From Kitasatospora sp. CB01950 (GTDB lineage Bacteria; Actinomycetota; Actinomycetes; Streptomycetales; Streptomycetaceae): DNA of 64,000 nucleotides. The notes under the pieces are model-generated. The model worked only from the letters and a program-made list of their open reading frames with translations, was not told the origin of the DNA and searched no databases. How positions within the stretch are numbered: the stretch's first letter is position 1; every line of letters starts with the position of its first letter. Positions 34,700 to 43,541 of this stretch are shown in pieces. The translations under genes and the position numbers were made by a program. The stretch spans positions 247,425-311,424 of the forward strand of contig NZ_LISX01000002.1 in the NCBI RefSeq assembly GCF_001905465.1, read 5' to 3'.

Positions 34700-35464
34700 G
34701 TGAAGCTCGCCCGCGACACCTGGCTGGTCTACCAGCGCCAACTGCTCCTGATGGCCCGCTCGCCCGCGTGGCTGGCCGTCGGACTGCTCCAACCCCTGTG
34801 CTACCTGCTGCTGTTCGCCCCGCTGCTCACCTCCGCGCTGGCCGCGTCGGGCGCGCACAGCACCGCTGACGCGTACCGGATCTACGTGCCCGGGCTGCTG
34901 TCCGCGCTGGCCGTGATGGGCGGCCTGTTCACCGGGTTCACGCTGCTCGGCGAACTGCACGCCGGCGTCATCGAACGCTCCCGGGTGACACCCGTCAGCC
35001 GGGTCGCGCTGCTGCTCGGCCGCGCCCTGCGGGAGACCACCGCGCTGCTCGTCCAGTCGCTGCTGATCGCCGTGCTGGCCATCCCGTTCGGTCTGACCGT
35101 CGGCCTCACCGACCTGCTGCTGGCCATGGCGCTGCTCGCACTGATGGCGCTGATGGCGTCCTCGGTCTCCTACGGCCTGGCGCTGCTGGTGCCCACGGAC
35201 GCGGCCCTCGGGCCGGTGGTCAACACCATCGCCCAGCCGCTGGCGCTGCTCTCCGGCACCCTGTTGCCGATCGCCCTCGCCCCTGCCTGGCTGCGCACCG
35301 CCGCGTCCTGGAACCCCTGCTACTGGGGCGTGGAGGGCATGCGCGCCCTGTTCGCCGGTCACCTGGACGCGCCGGAGGTGTGGCGCGGGCTGTTGCTGAC
35401 CGGTCTGATGACGGCCCTGGCGGTGGCCTGGGCGGCCCGCCTGTTCGCCCGCCGGATCCGCTGA
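34700..35464 (+). CDS. ABC-2 type permease (DrrB-like)
   Basis: A 254-residue membrane protein with six hydrophobic segments and the ABC-2 pattern (GLLSALAVMGGLFTGF, ELHAGVIERSRVTPVSR, TIAQPLALLSGTLLPI, WNPCYWGVEGMRALF). It starts at GTG 34700. It should pair with the ATPase upstream to export a hydrophobic product. Confidence 0.9.
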   Translation: MKLARDTWLVYQRQLLLMARSPAWLAVGLLQPLCYLLLFAPLLTSALAASGAHSTADAYRIYVPGLLSALAVMGGLFTGFTLLGELHAGVIERSRVTPVSRVALLLGRALRETTALLVQSLLIAVLAIPFGLTVGLTDLLLAMALLALMALMASSVSYGLALLVPTDAALGPVVNTIAQPLALLSGTLLPIALAPAWLRTAASWNPCYWGVEGMRALFAGHLDAPEVWRGLLLTGLMTALAVAWAARLFARRIR

Positions 35465-35533
35465 CACTTCCCCGACGCAGTTCCCCGACACGAGAGCACC
35501 GGCACGACAGCACCGGCACGACGGCACGTCACG

Positions 35534-35584
35534 ACAGCACTGAGTGGGGCCAGGCGGAGGATGCCGGGCCCCACTCAGTGCTGT
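35534..35584. terminator. Strong bidirectional hairpin terminator
   Basis: A perfect 18-bp stem (ACAGCACTGAGTGGGGCC and its complement) with a 15-nt loop, between the convergent permease and aminotransferase genes. The preceding 60 bp carry short CACGACAGCACCGG repeats. Confidence 0.85.
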
Positions 35585-35593
35585 CACGACGAC

Positions 35594-36895
35594 CTACGAC
35601 GCCACGCGCTCCGCCACGAAGCGGGCCAGCCGCCGGACGCCCTCGACGATCTGTTCCGGGGTCAGGTACGAGCAGGACAGCCGCAGCTGGTGCTCGCCGC
35701 CCCCGCCGGGGTGGAAGCCGTCCATCGGGGTCCACAGCACGCCGTGCTCGCGGGCGCAGGCATCCAGCGCCCGGGCGTCGGCCCGGAACGGGACGGTGAC
35801 GACGGCGAAGAAGCCGCCTTCCGGCGTGTTCCAGGTGACTCCGGGAACCAACCGGAAAGCGTTTTCCAGTTGGGTCAGCAGCACGTCCATGTTGTGCGCG
35901 TAGAACTCCCGGGCGGGCTCGTTGGCGTCCCGCAGGCGCAGTCCGCCGGCCAGCAGCATGCCGCCGATCACGGCCTGGGCGAGCGCCGACGTGTTGACGG
36001 TGGTCATGCTCTTGAGCTTGGCGAGTTCGTCGGCGAGCAGGCCCGCCCGCCCGCCCGGCGCCAGGACCTGCTGGTCCGCGAGGACGTAGCCGACGCGGGC
36101 GCCGGGGAAGCAGGTCTTGGCGAACGACCCGAGGTAGACCACGTTGCGGCGGTCGCCGTCCAGCGCCTTCAGGGTGGGCCGGACGGGCCCGTGGCGGCCG
36201 AAGAAGCCGTACGGGTTGTCCTCGATCAGCAGCACGCCGGTGGCCTCGGCGACCTCCAGCAGCCGCCGACGAGCGACCTCGTCCAGGCTGGCGCCGCTGG
36301 GGTTGGCGAAGTCCGGGACGACGTAGCAGGCGCGGGGGCGTTTCCCCACGGCGCGCAGTTCGTGGACGGCGGCGGCCAGGGCCTCCGGGTCGAGGCCGCC
36401 GTCGGGTCCGGCCTCGGGCACCGCTCGGACCGTCAGGTCGAGCAGCCGGGCCGCGCCGGTGACGCCGACGTAGCAGGGCGAGGAGACCAGCAGCACGTCG
36501 TCCGGGTCGGCGCACAGGGCACGCAGCACCAGCAGCATGCCTTCCTGCGCGCCGACGGTGACGACGAGCGCCTCGGGGTCGGCGGTGATCCCTTCATCGG
36601 CCTCCAGCGCCCGGGCGATCAGCGGCGCGATCAGGCCCTTGGTCCGCCCGTACTGGAACACCTCCTGCCGGACCTGGCTCTCCGTCATCCCGCGTTCCTC
36701 GCGCAGGTGCCGCAGGTAGGTCTCCAGGTGGCCGTGGATGTCGGCGGGGTCGAAGAACTCCTCGTGCGGGCGGCCGGGCGCGAACGAGATCGCCTCGGGG
36801 TAGCGGCCGGTGACTTCGTTGAGGAAGGTCATCGCGTCCAGCAGCGGGTCCGACAGCGAGCCGTGCAGCTCGCCGAGGCGCAGCGCCCCGCTCAC
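35594..36895 (-). CDS. PLP-dependent aminotransferase, HpgT-like
   Basis: A 433-residue class I/II aminotransferase from GTG 36895, overlapping the upstream stop by GTGA. Features: FQYGRTKGLIAPLIARAL, CYVVPDFANPSG, LLIEDNPYGFF, and GSFAKTCFPGARVGYVLA carrying the PLP lysine. This arrangement fits 2-aminoadipate/MocR-type enzymes, the group that includes 4-hydroxyphenylglycine aminotransferase. Given HmaS and a hydroxymandelate-oxidase-like enzyme in the same cluster, the expected reaction is (4-hydroxy)phenylglyoxylate to (4-hydroxy)phenylglycine, with tyrosine or glutamate as donor. It could instead act on another 2-oxo acid of the pathway. Confidence 0.8.
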   Translation of the reverse strand: MSGALRLGELHGSLSDPLLDAMTFLNEVTGRYPEAISFAPGRPHEEFFDPADIHGHLETYLRHLREERGMTESQVRQEVFQYGRTKGLIAPLIARALEADEGITADPEALVVTVGAQEGMLLVLRALCADPDDVLLVSSPCYVGVTGAARLLDLTVRAVPEAGPDGGLDPEALAAAVHELRAVGKRPRACYVVPDFANPSGASLDEVARRRLLEVAEATGVLLIEDNPYGFFGRHGPVRPTLKALDGDRRNVVYLGSFAKTCFPGARVGYVLADQQVLAPGGRAGLLADELAKLKSMTTVNTSALAQAVIGGMLLAGGLRLRDANEPAREFYAHNMDVLLTQLENAFRLVPGVTWNTPEGGFFAVVTVPFRADARALDACAREHGVLWTPMDGFHPGGGGEHQLRLSCSYLTPEQIVEGVRRLARFVAERVAS

Positions 36896-37899
36896 CGGTC
36901 GGCCCCCGTCCCGGCGGCGGGGCACAGGGCCGCCTCGTGCGCCGAGGCCGCCCCAGCGTACGAGGTCGAGTCGGCATACGAGGCCACCAGCCTTTCGGCG
37001 GCGAAGAGTTGGGCGGCGCGGCCGTCGTCGAGGACGCCGGGCACGGCGAAGAAGCCGTGCGGCATGCCGTCGTAGCGGCGCAGTTCGACGGGGACGCCGG
37101 CGGCGTGCAGGGCGGCGGCGTACTCCTCGCCCTCCTCGCGCAGCGGGTCGTACTCGGCGGTGATGACGGTGGCGGGCGGCAGGCCGGCCAGCGAGGGTGC
37201 GCGCAGCGGGCTGGCGAGGGGGTGGGCGGCGTCGGCGGGGTCGGCGAGGTAGTGCGACCAGTACCAGGCCACCGAGTGGCGGTTGAAGAGTGCCGGGTCC
37301 TCGCCGTCCGCCGCGGCGGTGCGGTGGTCGGTGTTGGGGTAGACGAGCAGTTGGTGGACGAGGGCCGGGCCACCGCGTTCGCGGGCGAGCAGGGTGAGGG
37401 CGGCGGCGAGGTTGCCCCCGGCGCTGTCGCCGCCGACGGCGATCCGGGCCGGGTCGAGGCCGAGGCCCGGCGCGTTGCGGGCGATCCAGTCGAGGGCGGC
37501 CCAGCAGTCGTGGACGGCGGCGGGGAAGCGGTGTTCGGGGGCGTGCCGGTAGCCGACGGCGAGGACGTCGGCGCGGGTGGCGTTGGCGAGTGCGCGGCAG
37601 ATCGGGTCGCCGGTCTCCAGTGAGCCGAGGGCCCAGCCGCCGCCGTACAGGTACAGCAGCGCGGGGCCGGGCCGTTCGGCGCGGGCGGCCGGGTGGTAGT
37701 GCCGCAGGGTGAGCGGGCCGCCGGGGCCGTCGATGGTGAACTCCTCGACGGCGGCGACGGGTTCGCCGGTGCCGGTGGCGGCGCGCAGGTCGGCGAGGTC
37801 GGCGGCGCGGGCCGCGTCCAGGGTGAGGGTGTACAGCGGCGGGGTGCCGGCGGCGGCGCGGCGGGCACGCATGGCCTCGGCCTGCGGGTGCAGTGGCAT
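36892..37899 (-). CDS. Alpha/beta hydrolase, hormone-sensitive-lipase family
   Basis: A 335-residue esterase-like protein. The oxyanion motif is LYGGGWALG (YGGG instead of HGGG). The nucleophile is in GGDSAGGNLAAAL, the acid in ITAEYDPLREEGEEYA, and the His in DGMPHGFF. It overlaps both neighbours by a few bases (TGATG and GTGA), so it is co-translated. It may release the product from a carrier protein or remove an ester, which is inference. Confidence 0.82.
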   Translation of the reverse strand: MPLHPQAEAMRARRAAAGTPPLYTLTLDAARAADLADLRAATGTGEPVAAVEEFTIDGPGGPLTLRHYHPAARAERPGPALLYLYGGGWALGSLETGDPICRALANATRADVLAVGYRHAPEHRFPAAVHDCWAALDWIARNAPGLGLDPARIAVGGDSAGGNLAAALTLLARERGGPALVHQLLVYPNTDHRTAAADGEDPALFNRHSVAWYWSHYLADPADAAHPLASPLRAPSLAGLPPATVITAEYDPLREEGEEYAAALHAAGVPVELRRYDGMPHGFFAVPGVLDDGRAAQLFAAERLVASYADSTSYAGAASAHEAALCPAAGTGADR

Positions 37900-38831
37900 C
37901 AGTGCGGTCCTCCGGGGGCGACGGCCTCCAGGTAGATCGACTCGTCCTTGCGGAAGGCGGTGTCGAGGTCGGCCACGTCGGGGCGGGTGCCGGTCTGGAA
38001 CTCCCGTCGTGCGATGGCGAATTCGTGGTAGCCGGCGCGGTCGAGGACGTGCCGGAGCTCGGCCTCGTCGTAGATCCACCGGTGTCCGAAATGGTAGAAG
38101 ATCTGGTTCAGCATGAAGGCGCGGCGCTCCGGCATCGGCGGTCCGACCCGCATGGTGCGCAGGCGGCGGCGGTGGCGGCGGAAGAAGTGCTCCCGGCCGT
38201 CGAGGTAGCCGTCGATGTAGCGGGCCAGGTCGGGGGTGGTGAGGCGGAGCACGCCGCCGGGGCGCAGGATGCGGCGGACTTCGGCGAGCCAGTGGACGGC
38301 GGTGCCGAGCGGGACGTGTTCGATCAGGTGCTCGGCGTACACCCAGTCGACGCTGCGGTCGGCGAACGGGAGCGGCCGGCCGATGTCGAGCTGGGTGAAC
38401 AGGGCGGCGCCGTCGATCCGGTAGACCGGTCCGGGCCGGGTGGCGTCCTCGTCGCTGTGCAGGCCGACCAGGTCGGTGCCGAGGCCGTGCGGGTGGCGGG
38501 TGCGGAACGCGGCGAACTCGATTCCGGTGACGCCGAGCTGTTCGAAGTCCTGGTGGGTGTGGGGCACTTCGGGCCGGACGGCCTCGATCGACTCGCAGCG
38601 GGCGAGGTTCTCGGTGAACGCGTCGGTGCGGGCTTCGAGCCCGGCGGGGTCTTCCCAGTCCCAGTCGGCGAACAGGTCGCCATCGGGCGCGGGCCCACCG
38701 ATCTCGGGTTCGACGGGTACGGGCCCACCGGTCTCGGGTTCGACGGGTACGGGCCCACCGGTCTCGGGTTCGACGCTCTCGGCTCCGGCGGGTGCGGTTC
38801 CGGCGGGTGCGGGTTCTGCGGTGGTCGCCAC
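37899..38831 (-). CDS. SAM-dependent methyltransferase with N-terminal repeats
   Basis: A 310-residue protein from GTG 38831, with AAAGGA 11 bp upstream. The class I fold is seen at LPFADRSVDWVYAEHLIEHV and LRPGGVLRLTTPDLARYI. Residues about 16-45 are three tandem 10-residue units of EPETGGPVPV. The classic glycine loop is weak, as in several natural-product methyltransferases of this type (GNNNE-like predicted SAM-binding family). The substrate in the pathway is unknown. Confidence 0.72.
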   Translation of the reverse strand: MATTAEPAPAGTAPAGAESVEPETGGPVPVEPETGGPVPVEPEIGGPAPDGDLFADWDWEDPAGLEARTDAFTENLARCESIEAVRPEVPHTHQDFEQLGVTGIEFAAFRTRHPHGLGTDLVGLHSDEDATRPGPVYRIDGAALFTQLDIGRPLPFADRSVDWVYAEHLIEHVPLGTAVHWLAEVRRILRPGGVLRLTTPDLARYIDGYLDGREHFFRRHRRRLRTMRVGPPMPERRAFMLNQIFYHFGHRWIYDEAELRHVLDRAGYHEFAIARREFQTGTRPDVADLDTAFRKDESIYLEAVAPGGPH

Positions 38832-38901
38832 GGGGCGGGTCCTTTCACGCGTGTGCCGGGGGCGGAACGACCAACCTTGTCGGTGTCTCGTCACGGACCC
38901 C

Positions 38902-38930
38902 TATATATAAGGAGAGCGATGCGCCGTCAG
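38902..38930 (-). promoter_or_regulatory. HrdB-type promoter for the methyltransferase-hydrolase-aminotransferase genes
   Basis: On the minus strand a -35-like CTGACG (38925-38930, overlapping the stop of the upstream oxidase) and a -10 TATATA (38902-38907) are exactly 17 bp apart. The A/T-rich box is striking in this GC context. Transcription would start near 38895, about 65 bp before GTG 38831. Confidence 0.6.
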
Positions 38931-40033
38931 AGCGGCGGCGGAGCGTCGGCCGGCCAGGGCGCGAGCGCGCTCCGGTCGAGGTGCGCGAGCGTGGGTCGAC
39001 CGGCCAGCACCATGGTGTCGAGCAGTTCCTCGCGCAGCAGGTCGAGCACCGCCCGCGCGCCGTCCGCGCCGCCGTGGGCGAGCCCCCAGAGCACGGGGCG
39101 GCCGACCAGCGCGGCGCGGGCGCCGAGCGCAAGGGCCTTCGCCAGGTCGGAGCCGTGCCGCAGTCCGCCGTCCATCAGCACGGGGTACCCGGCGGGGACG
39201 GCGTCCACCACTTCGGGCAGGACGGTCAAAGCGGGCGGTACGCCGTCGAGTTGGCGTCCGCCGTGATTGGAGACGATCAGTGCGTCGACGCCGTGCTCGA
39301 CGGCGAGTCGGGCGTCCTCGGCGGTGAGCACGCCCTTGAGTACCAGCGGCAGCCGGGTGTGCCGCCGCAGCCAGGCCAGGTCGGCCCAGCTGACGGCGGC
39401 GTCGAACTGCTGGCGGGAGTGCTCCTCGATGGCGGACCGCCCGGCGGCCGACTGCCGGGCGCTGCTGGTCAGTTCGGGGTCGAGGTTGGCGGCGGTCAGG
39501 CCGGGCGGCAGCGCGAACGCGTTGCGCAGGTCGCGCAGTCGGCGGCCGACCTTGGGTGCGTCCACGGTGAGCACCAGGGCCCGGTAGTCGGCCTGTTCGG
39601 CGCGCCGCACCAGCCCGGTGAGCGCCTCGCGGTCGCGCAGCCAGTAGAGCTGGAGCCAGCGGGGCGCGCCGGGGGCGACTGCCGCTATCTGTTCCAGGGT
39701 GCGGCCGGCGAAGATGCTGACGATCAGCAGCGCGCCGGCCTCGGCGGCGGCCCGGGCGGTGGCGATCTCCCCGTCGGGGTGGGCGAGTTGGTGGTAGGCC
39801 ATCGGCGCGACCCCGAACGGGGCAGCCAGCGGGGCGCCGAGCAGCTCGGTGCCGCAGTCGGGCGTCGAGACGTCCACCAGGACACGCGGGCGCAGCACGT
39901 GCCGGCGCCAGGCGTCGAGGTTGGCGCGCCGGCTCCACTCCGAGCCGGCCCCGCCTTCGAAGAAGTCCCAAGTCGCCGCAGGCAGCAGGCTCTTCGCGAG
40001 CGCGCCGTGCTCCGCCAGGGTGAGCGGAACCAT
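38927..40033 (-). CDS. FMN-dependent 2-hydroxy-acid oxidase, Hmo-like
   Basis: A 368-residue (S)-2-hydroxy-acid oxidase family enzyme. It shows APFGVAPMAYHQLAHPDGE, LQLYWLRDREA, LTVDAPKVGRRLRDLRN, LVLKGVLTAEDA, the catalytic His in SNHGGRQLDG and the FMN phosphate site DGGLRHGSDLAKALALGA. The family covers glycolate, lactate and mandelate oxidases. With HmaS in the cluster, oxidation of 4-hydroxymandelate to 4-hydroxyphenylglyoxylate (Hmo of the glycopeptide and CDA pathways) is the best inference. AGGAGG lies 11 bp before ATG 40033. Confidence 0.85.
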   Translation of the reverse strand: MVPLTLAEHGALAKSLLPAATWDFFEGGAGSEWSRRANLDAWRRHVLRPRVLVDVSTPDCGTELLGAPLAAPFGVAPMAYHQLAHPDGEIATARAAAEAGALLIVSIFAGRTLEQIAAVAPGAPRWLQLYWLRDREALTGLVRRAEQADYRALVLTVDAPKVGRRLRDLRNAFALPPGLTAANLDPELTSSARQSAAGRSAIEEHSRQQFDAAVSWADLAWLRRHTRLPLVLKGVLTAEDARLAVEHGVDALIVSNHGGRQLDGVPPALTVLPEVVDAVPAGYPVLMDGGLRHGSDLAKALALGARAALVGRPVLWGLAHGGADGARAVLDLLREELLDTMVLAGRPTLAHLDRSALAPWPADAPPPL

Positions 40034-40102
40034 CGTCTCCGAACCTCCTGATGATCCGTCAACCGGTGCGAAAACGAGGGACAGCGTAGGGGTCCGCTCG
40101 CC

Positions 40103-40118
40103 ACTGGTATAGACCTTG
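40103..40118. promoter_or_regulatory. dre-like palindrome 3 (ACTGGTATAGACCTTG)
   Basis: In the divergent region between the oxidase and the long biosynthetic operon. TGGTATAGACCT keeps 10 of 12 core bases of the DasR element. A -35-like TTGACC begins at its right edge (40116), so a bound repressor would block the promoter of the long operon. Confidence 0.45.
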
Positions 40119-40192
40119 ACCCTTGATGCGCTCCCGTGCAAAGGTCGGCTCTCGACGGGGGATCCACACTGAAGCCTCACAACTTCCGACCC

Positions 40193-41653
40193 ATGCTTCC
40201 CATTCGAGCGCGTGGAGTTGCGTTGACGTTGATCCCGATCCCGGTGCGCGGCCGCACGGTTGCCGCGGACTGGGTGGACGAGCAGTTACTCGCCGGACCG
40301 GACGGCGAACCGTGCCTGCGCTTCGGCGCTCCGGTGAGCAGGGGGACGCTTCGGGCGCTGGTCGCCGAGCGGCAGCGGCAGTTGGCCGCGGCCGGTCTCG
40401 GCGAACTGGGCACGGTCGCCCTGCGGATGGCGCCGTCGGCGGAGTTCGTCGCGGTGCTGTTGGCGGCGTGGCGGGCCGGTGCCCGGGCGGTTCTGCTGGA
40501 CCACCGCCTCACCGAGGTCGAGGTGGACCGCGCGGTGGACCGGCTGCACGCCCGGGTGCTGGTCGAACTCGTCGACGGGCGGCCGCGGTTCAGGCAGATG
40601 CCGACCGTGGTGTCCGAGGGCGGCGAGGCCATGGGGCTGGCCGCCGGCGACCACGCGCTGGTACAGCTCAGTTCGGGCTCGACCGGCCCGTCCAAGGTGA
40701 TCGGCCGGACCGCGGGCGACCTGCTGCGCGAACTCGACTGCTACGCACGGCTGCCGGAGTTCCCGGCCCGGGGCGAGCGCACCGTGCTGCTGTCCTCGAC
40801 GGTGCACGTGCTCGGCCTGGTCGGCGGGCTGCTGCACGCCCTGCACGCGGGCGTGGAGCTGGTGGTGCCACAGCGGATGACCCCCGCGGGCATCCTGAGC
40901 GCGATCGCCGACGGCGCCGCCCCGACCACCGTGATCGGGGTGCCGTTCCACGCGGAGCTGCTGGCCGCCGTGGCCGCGCCGCCCGTGCTCCCACAGCTGC
41001 GGCGGATGGTCGTGGCCGGCGAGTTGGTCCGGCCGGGGCTTCCCGACGCGTTCCGCGAGCGCTACGGTGTGCCGCTGGGCACGATGTACGGGATGACCGA
41101 GACCGGGGTCATCGCCACCGATCTGACGGGCCGCCACCATCCGGCCCTGCGACCCGTGCACGGCATGGAACTCTCCCTGGACGAGGGCGAGTTGCACATC
41201 GCCCGCACCCGCTCCCCGTATCTGGGCCTGACCGACCCGACCCGCTGGTCGGCCGGCCTGCTGCACACCAGGGACGCCGCCCTGCTCGATCCCGCCACCG
41301 GCCGGGTGACGGTGCTGGGGCGGCGCGACTCACAGATTTCCATCGGCGGCCTCAAGGTCGACCTGAACGAGGTCGAGCAGACCCTGACCGGGCTTCCCGG
41401 CGTGGTCGAGGCCGTGGTGGTGTTCGCCGACGGCGCGATCGAGGCGTATGCCGCGACCGCCGACGGCACCGCCCTCCCGCCGTCCGAACAGGGCGGCACC
41501 GCCGAGCGGTTGCGCGAACTGCTCGGCAGGGAACTGGCGGGCTACAAGCTGCCCCGCCGCCTGCACCTGATGCCGCAGCTCCCCCGGACCGCCACCGGGA
41601 AGCTGCTGCGGGACGTCGTCGCCCTGCGCCGACAGGTCGACGCCGCCCGCTGA
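40193..41653 (+). CDS. AMP-forming ligase 1 (carrier-protein-loading type)
   Basis: About 486 residues. Core motifs are VQLSSGSTGPSKVIGRT (phosphate loop), GTMYGMTETG, LLHTRDAALLDPATGRVTVLGRRDSQI and RTATGKLLRD (catalytic Lys). It is close in style to free-standing acyl-AMP ligases that charge a discrete ACP, and two ACP genes follow directly. The start is uncertain: ATG 40193 has no ribosome site, while TTG 40223 has GTGGAG 5 bp upstream. Codon 40286-40288 is TTA, very rare in this genome type, so translation may depend on the bldA tRNA. Likely substrates are an aryl or short acyl acid made by the cluster. Confidence 0.82.
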   Translation: MLPIRARGVALTLIPIPVRGRTVAADWVDEQLLAGPDGEPCLRFGAPVSRGTLRALVAERQRQLAAAGLGELGTVALRMAPSAEFVAVLLAAWRAGARAVLLDHRLTEVEVDRAVDRLHARVLVELVDGRPRFRQMPTVVSEGGEAMGLAAGDHALVQLSSGSTGPSKVIGRTAGDLLRELDCYARLPEFPARGERTVLLSSTVHVLGLVGGLLHALHAGVELVVPQRMTPAGILSAIADGAAPTTVIGVPFHAELLAAVAAPPVLPQLRRMVVAGELVRPGLPDAFRERYGVPLGTMYGMTETGVIATDLTGRHHPALRPVHGMELSLDEGELHIARTRSPYLGLTDPTRWSAGLLHTRDAALLDPATGRVTVLGRRDSQISIGGLKVDLNEVEQTLTGLPGVVEAVVVFADGAIEAYAATADGTALPPSEQGGTAERLRELLGRELAGYKLPRRLHLMPQLPRTATGKLLRDVVALRRQVDAAR

Positions 41654-41800
41654 TCCGCCCCCTCCTCCCCCGTTCCGCGGCAGTGCGCCCGGACGGGCGG
41701 ACGGCTCCAGACACCGTCCGCCCGTCCGTCGGTGCGCCCTGCCCGAAACATCCCGCAGCAGACAACCCCGACACCCCGACGCGCTGGAGAGAGCAAGTCC

Positions 41801-42067
41801 ATGCAGGAACAGATCCGCTCGTTCGTTCTCGCCACCCTGGCGACGATGAACTACGACGTCTCGCAGGTCACTTCGGAGACCGACCTCGGCCCGGCCGGCC
41901 TCGACCTGGAGTCCCTCGCGCTGGCCGACCTGGCGGTGCAGGTCGAGGAGAAGTTCGGCATCCGCTTCGAGCTGGACGACATGGAGTCCACCGCGCTGAT
42001 GACGATCGACGAGTTCAGCGCCGAGGTCGCCGACCGGATCGCCAAGTCCTCGGCGGGCAGCGCCTGA
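41801..42067 (+). CDS. Acyl carrier protein
   Basis: An 88-residue discrete ACP. The prosthetic-group site is GPAGLDLESLALADLAVQVE with Ser38; helix 1 (IRSFVLATLATMNYDV) and helix 3 are normal. GGAGAGAG lies before the ATG. The stop overlaps the start of the next ACP gene (TGATG), so equal amounts of both carriers are expected. Confidence 0.92.
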   Translation: MQEQIRSFVLATLATMNYDVSQVTSETDLGPAGLDLESLALADLAVQVEEKFGIRFELDDMESTALMTIDEFSAEVADRIAKSSAGSA

Positions 42068-42432
42068 TGAGCGCCGACCACACCGAGCCGCACTCCGGCC
42101 TGGTCGAGCCGCGATTCGACCGCACCGAACCGCACGCCGGCCGCACCGAACCGCACGCCGGCCGCACCGAGCCGCACGCCGGCCGCGCCGAGCCGCGCTT
42201 CGACCGCACCGAGGCGATCGCGATGCTCGCCCGCTACGGCGACCGCTCCCCCGAGCAGGTCGACGAACAGCTGGGCTCGCTCGAACTGACCTGGCTGATC
42301 GCCGAAACGGAGCAGGCCTACGGAATTCAACTCGACCTGGACGACCACCACTTGGACGCCATCCGGACCGTCGACGACGCGGTCGCCGCACTGGGCGCCC
42401 AACTCGACGCCCGCACCGCCGTCGCGCCATGA
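42067..42432 (+). CDS. Second acyl carrier protein with 7-residue repeats
   Basis: A 121-residue carrier. The first 48 residues are tandem EPHAGRT-type heptapeptides (21-bp repeats). The carrier fold follows, with LGSLELTWLIAETEQAYGI and Ser71 as phosphopantetheine site. The usual Asp before the Ser is Gly. Its coupling to the first ACP suggests that one carries the starter or aryl unit and the other the growing chain, which is inference. Confidence 0.82.
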   Translation: MSADHTEPHSGLVEPRFDRTEPHAGRTEPHAGRTEPHAGRAEPRFDRTEAIAMLARYGDRSPEQVDEQLGSLELTWLIAETEQAYGIQLDLDDHHLDAIRTVDDAVAALGAQLDARTAVAP

Positions 42433-43541
42433 CGCCGACCGCTCCCCGGAACGGTCCGCCGCGGCGCACCGTCCTGGTCGGCGGCATCGGCGTCCGCTCC
42501 GCCTTCGGGCCGGGGCTGCCCGCGCTGCTGGACGGGGCGCTGGCCGGCCGGCCCGCGTTCGTCCCGGTGGGCCGCTTCAGCACCGCCGGGCACCGCACCG
42601 ACCTGGCCGCCGTCGCCGACGACGCAGCCGAACCGCCGAGCCTGGTCGACCAGTTGGTCGCCGTGCTCGCCGAGGCGGGCGCGCTCGACGGCCGGCCCGA
42701 CGGCGCGCCCGAGGACCTGCTGCTCGCCCTGCACGGCGATCGGCGGGCCGGACCGGTCGCCCAGGAGATCGCCGAACGCACCGGGCTTCGGCCCCGGGTG
42801 TACACCGGCGCGTGCGTGGCGGCCGCCACGGCCGTCGCCGACGCCACCGCGCTGATCGCCTCCGGCCGGCGCGAACGGGTGCTGGTCGCCGCCGGCTACC
42901 TGGTCGAGCCGGACACCTTCGCGGTGTTCGACGCCGGCCGGGCACTGGCCGGAGACGGCGCCGTCCGCCCGTTCAGCCTGGGCCGGCAGGGCATGCTGCT
43001 CGGTGACGCGGTGGTGGCCGTCGTCCTGGAGTCCGTGCCGTCGCTGCGCCGCAGTCGCGGCCGCAACCCGCTGGCCCGGATCGCCGGTTGGGCCCGCACG
43101 GGGGACGCCCACCACGTCTGCCGGCCGCACCCGGAGGGCGTCGGACTGGCCCGGGCGGTGCGGATCGCGCTCGCCCGGGCGGGCGCCGCACCGGACGCAA
43201 TCGCCTACGTCAACGCCAACGGCGCCGGGTCGAAGCTCGGCGACCTCGCCGAGGCCGCCGCGCTGCGCACCGTCTTCCCGACCGGAACCCCGCCGGTCAG
43301 CTCCACCAAGTCCGTCCACGGCCATGCCCTGGAGGCTTCCGCCCTGCTCGAACTCGCCGTCACCGTCGGTGTGTTGCAGGCCGGTTCGCTGCCCGTCAAC
43401 GCCGGCTGGCAGCATCCGGACCCGGGCTGCCCGCTCGACCTGGTCCTCGACCACCCCCGATCCGCCGCCCCCGGGCTCGCCCTCACCCTGAACTCGGCGT
43501 TCGGCGGCGCGAACACCGCCCTCCTGGTGGCCGCCGCATGA
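42429..43541 (+). CDS. Ketosynthase homologue with altered active site
   Basis: A 370-residue KAS-I/II-type thiolase-fold protein. The nucleophile C129 (VYTGACVAAAT) is kept and so is the second His (STKSVHGHALEAS, H299). The first His motif, normally NAHGTGT, reads NANGAGS, so that His is Asn264. Loss of this His should impair decarboxylation of malonyl-ACP. It overlaps both neighbours by 4 bp. It may be a chain-length-factor-like partner or a transferase. Confidence 0.78.
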   Translation: MTPTAPRNGPPRRTVLVGGIGVRSAFGPGLPALLDGALAGRPAFVPVGRFSTAGHRTDLAAVADDAAEPPSLVDQLVAVLAEAGALDGRPDGAPEDLLLALHGDRRAGPVAQEIAERTGLRPRVYTGACVAAATAVADATALIASGRRERVLVAAGYLVEPDTFAVFDAGRALAGDGAVRPFSLGRQGMLLGDAVVAVVLESVPSLRRSRGRNPLARIAGWARTGDAHHVCRPHPEGVGLARAVRIALARAGAAPDAIAYVNANGAGSKLGDLAEAAALRTVFPTGTPPVSSTKSVHGHALEASALLELAVTVGVLQAGSLPVNAGWQHPDPGCPLDLVLDHPRSAAPGLALTLNSAFGGANTALLVAAA

